NCBI GenBank assembly: GCA_000349905.1
Contig: KB722756.1
Location: 269,145-333,144, forward strand
Length of the DNA stretch: 64,000 nucleotides
Source of the DNA: Volvariella volvacea V23
Lineage: Eukaryota > Basidiomycota > Agaricomycetes > Agaricales > Pluteaceae
Direction of reading: 5' to 3'
Shown here: one piece after another, positions 34,588 to 45,118 of the stretch
Position numbering within the stretch: the first letter of the stretch is position 1
Layout: each line of letters begins with the position of its first letter
Position numbers and translations under genes: made by a program
The notes under the pieces: model-generated
Databases searched by the model: none
Seen by the model: the letters and a program-made list of their open reading frames with translations, nothing else
Told to the model about the DNA's origin: nothing

Positions 34588-35581
34588 CCTCTACTCCCGC
34601 GAGAATTGGAGTGCATGATATTCGAGGATAGCCGCTCGTAATCAAAGAACGGCTATACCTACGATGATGCTTGTTGCTCGCCGGGTCTACATCTGGTGAG
34701 AACGGAGAATTGTTTCATCGAATCTCTCATTCAGCTATTATCACTTTTGGGCTTCAAGCTATCCTTTATGAGGTCGTTGTGGTTCATCCCCTGGACGATG
34801 AGCCTTGTTATTATCCAGATGTTCAGTTCTACTGTAGCATTCCTCGTCAACCTCCGGACTCTCAAGTGCGCCACGTCCGTCATCTATTATTAAGCTACCG
34901 AAGGACGGGCAAGCCACTCGTCGATTGGAGAGACCCTACACCCAACTATTATAATCTGCAAACCCTTGCTATATGGGGAGAGATCCCGCCCACAACGATT
35001 TCCGATTTGTCCTCAACAATTCACTCACCCTACTGCACCGTGTCACCATGGGGCCTTGTCCAGCTCAGCACCTGGCTGGTCGAATTATTCCCTGATGGGC
35101 GAGTCGATTTCAATCGCGAGGTCCTGAAGGACATAACACACCTGCATCTATTGGACAGTCCAGCAGACTTGGGTGATTGGGCGAAGGGAAACAATCTTGC
35201 GTGTTTGAAGAACTTGAGGTGTTTGTCCATCAAGTGCTTCCCTCTTGAGTTCATTTGGAGGTGTTTAGAGGAATGCAAGACATTGAAATCCTCATCATAT
35301 TCGATGTCGATGATCCAACAATGCGCGACACTCTAGAGCAGTTGCCGAAAACGAGAAACAGACCGAAAGCAAGTACCGACGGGGAAGAGATGCCGGAAGA
35401 TAGAGTAGTATTATTTGGCCAGGACGTTCTTGACGATCGCAGCGGGTGGATTGAGGATTGGGTTTTGGGTGTGACCGGGATGCATGGTGACGATTTCACG
35501 GCAAGGGGGGAGAGAATCGTACATGAGCGACAGAAAAAGCAAGCGACAGAGACCCAGACGCCTGGAAGCCCACCCAATTAA
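34588..35581 (+). pseudogene. LPxELE multigene-family pseudogene, copy C
   Basis: Nearly full-length copy with small lesions. The first exon reads LPRELECMIFE and then shifts, because one extra base sits in the 34624-34628 run; past it the family text (AARNQRTAIPT) resumes in another frame. The splice acceptor before LQAILYEVVVV has lost its AG (tttgg near 34750). In the second exon the frame shifts again after CLEECKTL at about 35286, where one base appears to be missing, and the rest (ILIIFDVDDP ... MPEDRVVLFGQDVLDD) continues in the new frame to 35581. The small number of lesions implies recent inactivation, unless they are assembly errors. Confidence 0.82.
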
Positions 35582-35969
35582 AGCGGCATATCTTACGCCT
35601 CGAGAACGGTGTACAACCACTCAGGCCTCAGGGGTTATCTGTCTGGATGGGGATGATGTTCCACTGGCAGTTCGGTACTTCGCGCAGACGGCTTCGATCC
35701 TCAGACTCAGGCTTGTGTGTGTGCCATATTATCTCTCCTTATTTAATCCTTGTCATCCTTTTTTTTCATCCTATATTATGCTTCCCCGTGAATTGCCTAC
35801 CTTCTGCCACTGGCTGCTTACGTCCTTAATTTATTGGATATACACGACATTCCGGACTTTGATTTTCTCTCACCAATCTCCTGTGGGTGCACAATGCACA
35901 TGCATAAAGTCGTACACGTGAGTACAAAAGAGACTATGTCAGACTTTTCATGGATTCTGCAAACCACGA

Positions 35970-36070
35970 CTACCGCAAGGGGTGAGCGTACTATATGTAA
36001 ATTGACCACCTGTGATCGCAAGCCTGCTATACTTGCGTTAAGGGGAGTTGCCCGCCGCGTATATTGTTGG
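35970..36070 (+). pseudogene. LPxELE multigene-family remnant, copy D (first exon only)
   Basis: A degraded first exon. It has LPQG in place of LPxE, and its end, RKPAILALRGVARRVYCW, matches PVLMRVARRVRHW of copy E. The second exon is absent, and an unrelated sequence follows. It shows that a fifth copy once stood between C and E. Confidence 0.65.
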
Positions 36071-36480
36071 TGGGCATGGCATAATTCCACAGTTGATGCC
36101 TGAAATAAGACAATACCTCGACAAGAGAGTATTGTACAGGAGCGATGGAAAAAGGAAACGAAAAGACGCAGTATTCATGATTCATTCAATTTTTCCTGGG
36201 CGTACTTCTGAGTTTCTGTCCCATATGCGTGTGTAGGGGGGACACACCAAGACAGGCGCTGCAATAATAGATACTCCCATCCCCATACTACTTAACCATG
36301 ACATAAATTCCTCCCAATACCGTATTAACGCCTCGAAAACATTTTCTATGTTCTCTCGATGCTCATGCTATGATATTCGCCAGCAAAGCAGCAATATGTA
36401 CGACCCTGGAAACGAGGTCGTGATTTTCCGTGCTAAAAATGCTCTCAGCCACTAATCCATCCCAGCTTTAATTGTCTACC

Positions 36481-37555
36481 ATGCACAACACTGAAACCCC
36501 CCAGCAGCCACGACTTCCGCCCGAGCTAGAACACGTTATATTTCGTATGGCTGCCCTTGGTCGGAGATGCCGTCTACCCGTGTTAATGCGAGTTGCCCGT
36601 CGTGTGCGACATTGGTAAGTGGGTCACTTTTGATCACCCCCACAGCCTATAGTCCATGCAACACAACGAAACCGGCACATAGAACCCCATCCATGCGCGG
36701 GTATTCACCATTCTAACATCTTCACCGTACACCAGGCTTGAACCCCTCCTCTTTGAGATCGTCGTCCTCCCCGACTCCGACTCGGCCTGCTACTTTGACA
36801 ACGGAACGACCAAACTCTACTGCGACCTCCGGCGCTACCCCTCCGGCCCCCAAAAGCTCCACGTCAAAAGCCTCATGGTCGAGGACCTCCGCGGCGAGTT
36901 CGGCCCCAGCTGGGCCGAATTCGTGCCCAAGTGCTACAACCTCCAGAACGTGGCGCTGTGGTACCACCATGCCCCACGCAACGCGAACGTGCTCCCGGAT
37001 CTGGCGATGATCGTCCGCTCGCCGAGTCGGACGGTGTGTGGGGGTTTGCGACGGCTCAGCGCGACGCTGGCGCATCTGTTTCCGGGGGGAGAGGTTGATT
37101 TTAATCATGAGGTGCTCAGGGATCTTACGCATCTGCAGGTGCTGGATCATCTAGGCACCAACTGCCTCAAGGAGTGGAGAGAAGGGAACAACTTTGGGTG
37201 TCTGAGGAAACTCCGGTATCTGTACTTTGAGGCGTACTTCCCCGTGGAGACCGTCAAAAGGTGCTTAGAGTCGTGCGAAGCATTGGAGTTGGTCGCCGTC
37301 CACGAAGCTTGGGGTATGTATATGGGTCCTCCAGAAGCAGGGCCTAAAAATGGGATACCAGAGATGAGAAGGAAAGTACGGCCTGATGGGACAGTGGAAG
37401 AGGTGAGGGAGGATAGAGTCGTGATGCTGCGTATGCTGCCGGCTGGAATGTGGATCACGGATTGGATTAAGGACGCGGCTGGGGAAGACTGCATGTGGAC
37501 AGAGGCGGAGAGGGCTATAGAGATGTACAGGGAGAAGACCCGCAGCTCAGAATAA
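36481..37555 (+). CDS. LPxELE multigene-family protein, copy E (intact)
   Basis: The most divergent intact copy. Exons 36481-36614 and 36736-37555 join to 317 residues; the intron (121 nt, longer than in A and B) splits the Trp codon of RRVRHW. The N-terminus is MHNTETPQQPRLPPELEHVIF. Conserved blocks are LEPLLFEIVVLPDS, CYNLQNVALW, FPGGEVDFNHEVLRDLTHL, EGNNFGCLRKLRYL, KRCLESCEALELV and REDRVVML. Its base composition is visibly richer in G+C than copies A-D, especially 36740-37200, so it may have a different history or expression level. Function unknown. Confidence 0.82.
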
Positions 37556-38067
37556 CTGATACGGCACTGGTCCTCTGTAGCCCGACAAGTTACCTTAATG
37601 CAGGTCTTGTCTCCTACTATGCACTACACCCGATGTGTCCATAGGCGCTTGCCACACTCAAGATGATCCCACCCACCCGAATGTTGTAACCATTCGTCAT
37701 CTCACCAGGATCGACAGGCTACCATAGGTAGCCACGGTCACTCAAGAGCCCAAGGCCAGCACACAGTTATCCCAAAAACCATATAATACCCAAATCAACA
37801 ATACGAAAAGGGGTATCTTTGAGTAGATCGCATTCTAAAAAGCAGTAAATACATCTCAGCATTAAAGTACCAAAACCACCCCCAACCACCCAACGAATGC
37901 GTAATGCGCAATGCGTGTGGCAGCCAGGGGTAACCCGATACCAGTGTATAGTAATTTTGCGTTTATAAACTTCCCAACATCGCATGAGGGACTAGGATTA
38001 ATTCCGATATGCTTCAATGAAATTTACTGCTCTTCTATGGGGTTGCGTGAACGTTGCTCGGAAGCAT
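37556..38067. other. intergenic region
   Basis: Convergent interval between LPxELE copy E and the sphingolipid methyltransferase. It should hold both 3' UTRs. Nothing else was seen. Confidence 0.45.
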
Positions 38068-39979
38068 CTACTCAATCAAACTAAACACACGCGGGGTGGT
38101 TAGTCAGACCGAAAGTGCTGAACATGAACGGAATGACGTACGCAGGCTCCTTATCCAACTTGACGTGGATGTTGAAGTGGTTCTTGACACCGTTGACACG
38201 GTGGTACGCATTCAAGTTCTTATGGAGGGTGATCTGGAAGACGGAGGCGCTTCCTTGACTATATGCGCGCCACCAGTGAGAACCATCGAAAGCTTCGATC
38301 CACTCAATCGAAAAAGGTTGAGCTTACCGGCTGATGATGGTGCTGTATGCCAGGAAGAACACCCAGATGCGGTACCAGCGTTCGCCGTACTTCTCGATGA
38401 TCTTGTCCTTGTTGGAGATCCAGTTCTTGTACCAGCGGTAGATGGTGGCGGAGTAGTGGACACCGAGGACGTCGACATTCTTGACCTCGAAACCAGCAGC
38501 TTCGAGCTAAAGACAAAGGACGTGAGTATTGATGGTGTCTAACTATAGAAGGCTTCGTTTACCTTTCCAATGACCCAACCGAGAGAGCAGGAGGCATCTG
38601 CACCAGGGAAGATGTACTTGTTCATGAAGAGACCCCTGAAGCACATCAACAAGAGATGCATCAGAATAGAAGGGATAAGCGTACCAAACCAAATCCTCGT
38701 ATTGCCAGCTTGGACGAATACCGGCGACTTGGAAGACCAAGATACCGTCATCCTCCAACATGTCATAGACTTGGCTCAAGAAAGTCGAGTAACGACGAAC
38801 ACCGACGTGTTCAGCCATCTCCAAGCTGACAATCTTGTCGAACTTTCTGTCACCAGGGATTTCACGGTAGTCGCAGCAGAGGATGCGGGCCTTGTCCGAG
38901 GGAACCTAAGCACAGAAGATAGATGAGCAACAAGTGAGGGAGTTGAACTATGAAGTACTCACTCCGTTCTTGGCAATACGGTCGTTACCAAACTTGGCTT
39001 GGTTTTGAGCAAGAGTAACACCAGTAGCGTCGCAGCCAAAGTTCTTTGCAGCATAAGCAACCAAGGTACCCCATCCGCAACCAATATCAAGGAGGCTAGG
39101 CAAGGAGATGAGAGTCGAGAACGCGTCGAACAGTCAAACTACGTACCGATCGGTGGGCTTCAAGTCGAGTTTGCTGCAGACCACAGCCAACTTGTTGTCT
39201 TGCAAAGTCTCCAGTGATTCTTCGATGTCAGGGTTGAGGATGATACCAGATGTGTAAATCATGCGGGGGCCAAGGAACCAGCCGTAAAAGTCATCACCGC
39301 CTACAATGTCGATGTTAGCGCGCCTCAAGCACAGGAATTGGAGGGTGGACACGTACGATCGTAGTGGTCGCGAACTTGAGCCTCATCCTGAGCCCTTGAA
39401 TGGGAGATGACATCAGGAATAAACTCCATAAAGACATAGCGGAAAAGCTCGGGAGTGAAGTTGAGCTTGGCCCAGTCGTGTCGGAGCTCCATGATATCCA
39501 AGACGTCGCCTGAAGAGACGCACGTTCCGTTTGGTCAACGTGCGTGAAGGAATCGCGAAGGACATTGACATACCATTGAAATCAATCTTCTGGTCAAAGT
39601 ACGCGTCATGGAAGATCTGCATGGGGATCTTTTCCTTTCCATGGTACAATTGCTTCAACTCGGCATCCTTGATCGTGATGTACTCCTCAATATCCTTCCC
39701 GGGCAATCGGACCTTCTCGTTCTTCCTCGCACCGTACAAACTCATGAAATACCAGTAGGCTATTCCAACGGGCAGACCGAATACCGCGACCACGCAGAGG
39801 TAGGTCTTGACACCCCCCTTGTTGACGACTGGTAGGAAATATTTGATGAGATATGGTACACCAAGAATGGCGGCCGCGAATTGGACGTTGCTGAACTGGC
39901 CGTTGCCCTCAGCCAAACCGGCCAAAGGAGCATTCTTGATAGCGGGCACGTTGGTGACCCGCACGGTTGTCGAAGACAT
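38068..39979 (-). CDS. sphingolipid C9-methyltransferase
   Basis: This SAM-dependent enzyme adds the branching methyl at C9 of the sphingoid base of fungal glucosylceramides, in the endoplasmic reticulum. Exons 39979-39574, 39509-39357, 39300-39147, 39095-38963, 38905-38685, 38635-38563, 38506-38328, 38258-38142 and 38080-38068 join in phase to 482 residues. Two hydrophobic segments near the N-terminus (around AAAILGVPYLIKYFLPVV and YLCVVAVFGLPVGIAYWYF) anchor it. The catalytic part resembles cyclopropane fatty acid synthases: DHYDRGDDFYGWFLGPRM, then the SAM site LLDIGCGWGTLVAYAAKNFG, GVTLAQNQ and SLEMAEHVG. The C-terminus is uncertain: without the last 61-nt intron it would read on to a stop at 38081. 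The gene is divergent from ATG12. Confidence 0.94.
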
Positions 39980-40495
39980 GTGGTCGTGCAGGAATGTAAG
40001 GGGAAAGGAGGGGAAAAGAAAGTTGAAGATGTGGTAAGGGTAAGGAAAGGGAAGGAGCTGGTCACAGAAAATCCAATTTCGCGACTTTTCAAGCTTTCCT
40101 TATTTGGGGGTATTTGCAGGTACCAACCAAGCGAAATCCTGCAGTTCGTTTCTTGCAAGCTTCAATCGCTGGCCAGCGTCCACGTAGCACGAGCTTCAGG
40201 TTCAGGGTGTCGTAAAGGATCGACAAGCTGGGAGTTGCCTGCCGATTGCCATACAAAATGTCGTACGATGAAGCCAACGCGGGGAAAACCAACACATTCT
40301 AGAGCAAAAATTCCATCATGCGATTGCGCAAGCTAATCTCGCAGTAGCCATGCCCAGCCGACATAAAATCCATCGATTGATGAAGGCGTTGCGCAGCAGT
40401 CGCTATCGCGCTCGCTCAGGGGATGTGACAATGTCACACAGTCACATCATGTGGGCCGGGGAAGGCTGCTGATTGCTGCTTGGACTCGCACCTGA
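39980..40495. promoter_or_regulatory. shared divergent promoter region (sphingolipid C9-methyltransferase / ATG12)
   Basis: These 516 bp separate two divergent start codons and must contain both promoters. A tgtgacaatgtcacacagtcaca cluster near 40425 has repeated gtcac units and could bind a regulator; this is inference. Confidence 0.4.
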
Positions 40496-41238
40496 ATGTC
40501 GCAGCCAACGACGGACGGTCCTTCGCGGTCGTTGCCCGCATGGGCGAACTCTGATATCTCAGAGGAGACGCAGGACGCCATTAAGGCGCTAGAACTATGC
40601 AAGAAACGAGAACCGGTCAAACGTGAGTTCGTCGCTCCTGACATCATTCTGTGAAGCCCCTGCCTGCACACATTAGGACTTGTCCTGCTCGTTTATTATG
40701 CAACGCGAAGAAAGGATTGTGACTTACTATGCGCCTCTTACAGACATTGTCCGGTTCAAGGCCGTTGGCAACGCCCCAATCATGAAGTCCAATTTCTTCA
40801 AGATATCATCATCGAGTAGATTTCAGGTCGTAATTCAATTCTTGCGCAAGGAGCTGGGTTGGAAGTCAGGAGATCCTTTGGTATGAATTCATACCTTCAT
40901 AGTGATTACCCACTCACCTCATTTGGTGCTGTTCATGTAACCCATGCAGTTCACATATATCAACCTTGCTTTTTCACCTGCTCCTGATGATTCTGTTGGC
41001 AACTTATTCAAGGTGTGATTTACTCTTTTCTGTGTGCTTCTCAGTGTTAAACACGATGACTCCGCCCTGTCCACTCCGCTCTGTCCCACCCCCTTCCACT
41101 CGATGCTACTTATGCACATTATAGTGCTTCTCCACCGATGGACATCTGATAGTCAACTATAGGTGCGTCCCTTACGTTGCCCTATCCATGATTTCTGTAA
41201 CAAAGACACCCTGTAGCACGACTGCAGCTTGGGGTTGA
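40496..41238 (+). CDS. ATG12: ubiquitin-like autophagy protein Atg12
   Basis: Atg12 is conjugated to Atg5; the conjugate, with Atg16, acts as the E3 for Atg8 lipidation during autophagosome formation. The gene is split into five short exons (40496-40622, 40744-40880, 40950-41012, 41125-41162, 41217-41238) that join in phase to 128 residues. After a short disordered N-terminus, the ubiquitin fold reads IVRFKAVGNAPIMKSNFF, then FLRKELGW, FTYINLAFSPAPDDSVG and CFSTDGHLIVNYSTTAAWG. The last residue is the exposed glycine needed for conjugation, so no protease processing is required. The start is the first in-frame ATG. The gene has no long open frame and is easily missed. Confidence 0.96.
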
Positions 41239-43995
41239 CGATCAATATCGCCCTTCAGACACCACTGTTAGTTCACACCCATGATCAGCATAGGCCATGA
41301 CCATCGATTCCGACCATAAGGACCACTTACCATTCCGCAAGTTTAGATTACTCGTGCAAGCATATAATTATTGTCCACGCAACTTCCGCCTTTATCTGTG
41401 TATTCCCACTTCGCTTTCTTGCAATATAACCCTAGATGTATCTTGACATCAACAATTCTTACCTATTTCAACCCATGTTCGGACCCAAGTGTATCCATCT
41501 GGAAGCAGGATCGCGATGTCCTGGATTACTTGCGGTGGCGTATGACAGCACCGCGATCCGTGTACCCTAGCACCCGCGACGGATAACCGACAAAACGGGC
41601 TGCCTCATCTTGCTGAGCATACCGCTTATAACCATTGTCCACTGTTATGAATCTTTAACTGGGTTAATTGACCCCGTTTTGCTCGGGTTGCTACCCCAGC
41701 TTTCATTACTTCCCATCTTTCTGTCTTACCGTTGACTTGAACCTTCCGAACTAGGAAATCACCGCCGGCGGGATGTATCCCAGCAACCTCCACATGTACC
41801 ATCCTCCCAGTAAGCCCTACCACCTGATCTCAATCTGCTAACTCTCCGCTCTGCGCAGATAACTGGGTTATTCCAACCCCGAGTCGGAGTCCAGATTCCC
41901 ACTAGACATCGACGCCATATAGTCTAACCAACGATGCCCGAGACCAGAGTACTCACACCCAAAACATATTGACATTATCAGCTGCCACGGTCAGTGGCCA
42001 GCCAGTCCACCTTTTGCACTATGATCACATACCCAGACAGGCCGCGAGCCCACATCAAGCATCAATCCGAATCGACAAGTCCATCTCCCTTATCGGGACA
42101 TTCATCTACCAAAACTATCCAAAGACCAGAGAACCGGCCAGGGTGCTTGCAATGAACGCTTATCTGACAAGAGAACCCCAATACCCAAAACCAAAGTAGT
42201 CTCCAAAACGCGCTGTTCAAACGATTGGCTCATCTCTTCCTTCCTGATCATGATGGGTCTTGGGGTTTGAGTGGTGGATGTATCGTGTTTTGATTGCCAT
42301 ATATTGCTCAGGCCCTTTCACTTCTTCCGGTGTCGACTTTGTGAATTGTGTGTCCATATGGAAAGATGGGTATGTCATTGCTCCTATTCGATTCCATGCT
42401 TGGAACACGTTGGGTTTGACGTTGTAGTGGTTATGTGTTCAAAGGCAGATGGTGCACTGGTACTGGAACATCTTCGAACCAACTTTTATTAAACTTTAGT
42501 TGGTGGAGATACACCGATTGGCCAACTTCCAGGTCACCGCCTCGAAACACTAGGCACCAAAGCTTGTACCTACTATTGGAGCAAGAACACCATCGACACC
42601 ATCGCACAGCGTGGCGTTCCGACATTCGATTATCGAACATCTTCAGATGGTTAGGGCAAATTTTCAGTAGTGGCTAGTGGAGTACAGCTCCAGTTCACCG
42701 CGTTTTGGATTCCCGATTTCCCTTGTTCCCGTTCCCTTTCTCCCAATTCTCATTCCCCATTCCCATTTGCGTTCCCGTTCCTGTTCACGAGCTGTTCATT
42801 GTTGTTGTTTGATCTAACCCGTTCTGCTCGCTCACTGGCCAGTCGTAGTCAATCTTGAGTTTCATTTAGCTACTTTATACTTTATCCCCCCTCGTGCTCC
42901 AATTACAAACTCAGTGGCGTAGTTTCGAAACAGCAAGTGACCTCGCCAACGCAAATGGGAAAAGCTTAAGTCAAAACTTGCTTGTGCACGCAGCACAAGG
43001 CGAGATTTACAGGGCATTTCGACGCATATAGTTAATCGGTGATCAGCACTGCTCATACCCGTACCTATGACGATGCATGATCTCATATTTCTACACGCTA
43101 CGACAGACGAGAAGTCGTAGAACCCCCATCGTCGTGTGTGTCGTGTTTCATTTTGGCACTTGTATTGACGCCATCTGGCCCGGTAAGCTTTGCTGGAAAC
43201 AACTTGCGCAATCGCAATCGCAATCACCATCACAATCGGCATCAGCACCAAGGCCCGTACTGGGCTAGTCCGATGACACCCCCCACGCCTTGACCTTGAC
43301 CTAGCGGACGTATTGTGCTGCCTTGCATGGTACTCTGATTGTCTTAGTATACCGTGTACAGTATCTCCTCAAACGTGTGTGTGTACTCTGCGTCAAGAAC
43401 CCCTAGCACAGTACCATATACATCGACGGTCCCGGTACCGTGCACTGGCATATGACCCATGGCTAGAACCTTGAACCCTCATCAAACCATAGCCATTGAA
43501 TTCCGGGCTCTCAAGGGTCTCGGGCCCCTCGCTGCCAGTGCGTTCTGCCAGCATATTAAGCATATAGTACTTAATCTAGCACTTACCAGTACGGTAATAC
43601 AGATGCGGAGATTTGCGCTATTAACCACTTTCATAATGCGGACTTAACCCCCATCGTCACGGACTCACGGTGTAGAGTATATTGTGTATAATCGTGCCCG
43701 GGCTGGGGAGGGGAAGCAGTGTGACGATGATAAGGTATTAGCAAGCGAATGGAGTAATGTATCGAAGATAACCTACCACCGGGTTCAAGTTTCGAAATGC
43801 GACAACTGCCATAACAGTTAACTGGCACCGTGTCACTGGCATCTCAACCGGCACAGGGTTATCCTGGGTTACTCGAGGACTTATCATATCCGCAAAACAC
43901 CAGCATCAAAAATTCAATGCATTTTACCTTGCTACCAAATCACTTCCTTCCTTCTATGGTTGTGTACTGTATAATATGCATGGTCACGCGCACTT

Positions 43996-44011
43996 GCGTA
44001 CCGCGGTACGC
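43996..44011. repeat. perfect 16-bp palindrome
   Basis: GCGTACCGCGGTACGC reads the same on both strands. It could be a protein-binding site or chance. Confidence 0.6.
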
Positions 44012-45102
44012 GTACGTGTCATCACGCTAACCCACCCGCACATTGACAATCGGCACGCATACACGCTGGAACCGCTCCCTACGCCCGCACATTCCGAGTT
44101 TTCGCCAGCCAACCGTCGCGATACAACTCGACGCCCCCTGATGCTAATCCGAATAACACTTCAAGTGTACACCGCGACTTCGGCCCGGGTTTGACCAACA
44201 ATTTTGACGGCATCAGTGATGCCCTAAGAGCAGACCGACAATTGGTGGACGACCAGCTGGTGGGTTGGAGGGAAATGCGACGTACTAAATGGGCTAGATT
44301 CAGGATACTGGGCGCTGTACCTTGACAATCTAGTGTCAAGCAGAGATGGTCATCTCAAAAATCGGAATGCGGGTGAATTGCCTCCGAAATGCCGTTATCC
44401 ATCTACGAGGTTCCTAACTAGGCGGTCGATCAAGACAAACGGTCCGAAGAAATCGTTCGCTGTGTCTTCCTTCCCATAGAAACATGCGGCCAAAGTCTAC
44501 CTGCAGAATTATTACACCATTACACCATACAGGCCGGTGGGATTGTTGGGTTCTGGGTTCTAGCTGCATCATATCCTGAGGTTTGAAGGTAGAACCTTGA
44601 CCCACGATACGCCGAAGTGCTCAGATTTCAGATTTCAGCTAATTCAGTGACGGGTGTCATGGTCTTTTTCGACACTTCTTCATCCTGTGGCTGTTTTTTT
44701 GCAATCAAAGGTACGCCGCAGTCAGTCGATGCGTACCGCCGCCGAAAATACACGCTTGACGCACCAGTTCCCTCCTCTTTGACATATCCAAGTATCAGTT
44801 TGACATGAGATAAGGTATCCATTGAGTTACCCCACAAATCTCCTGAGATGCCATAAGTCGCGGCATGCAGGTTCGCGTTGATTGACCAAATTGCACACCA
44901 TTGGCCCATTGATTCATAGGTCAGATTGCGTATGATGTCCTAGTCCCATTCCTAAAGAGTAGTATGCTTTACCTTACGTATCATGACATGGTAAATGGTA
45001 AGTTATCAGCCCTTCAGCTAACACTAGTAACCACTAACCATGAGATTACGGTAGTTCTTATCATCCAAACAACCAATCAATGAAAGCGCGACATCGCAGT
45101 GC

Positions 45103-45118
45103 ATCCCTTGCAAGGGAT
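45103..45118. repeat. perfect 16-bp palindrome
   Basis: ATCCCTTGCAAGGGAT reads the same on both strands. No gene is nearby. Confidence 0.6.
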
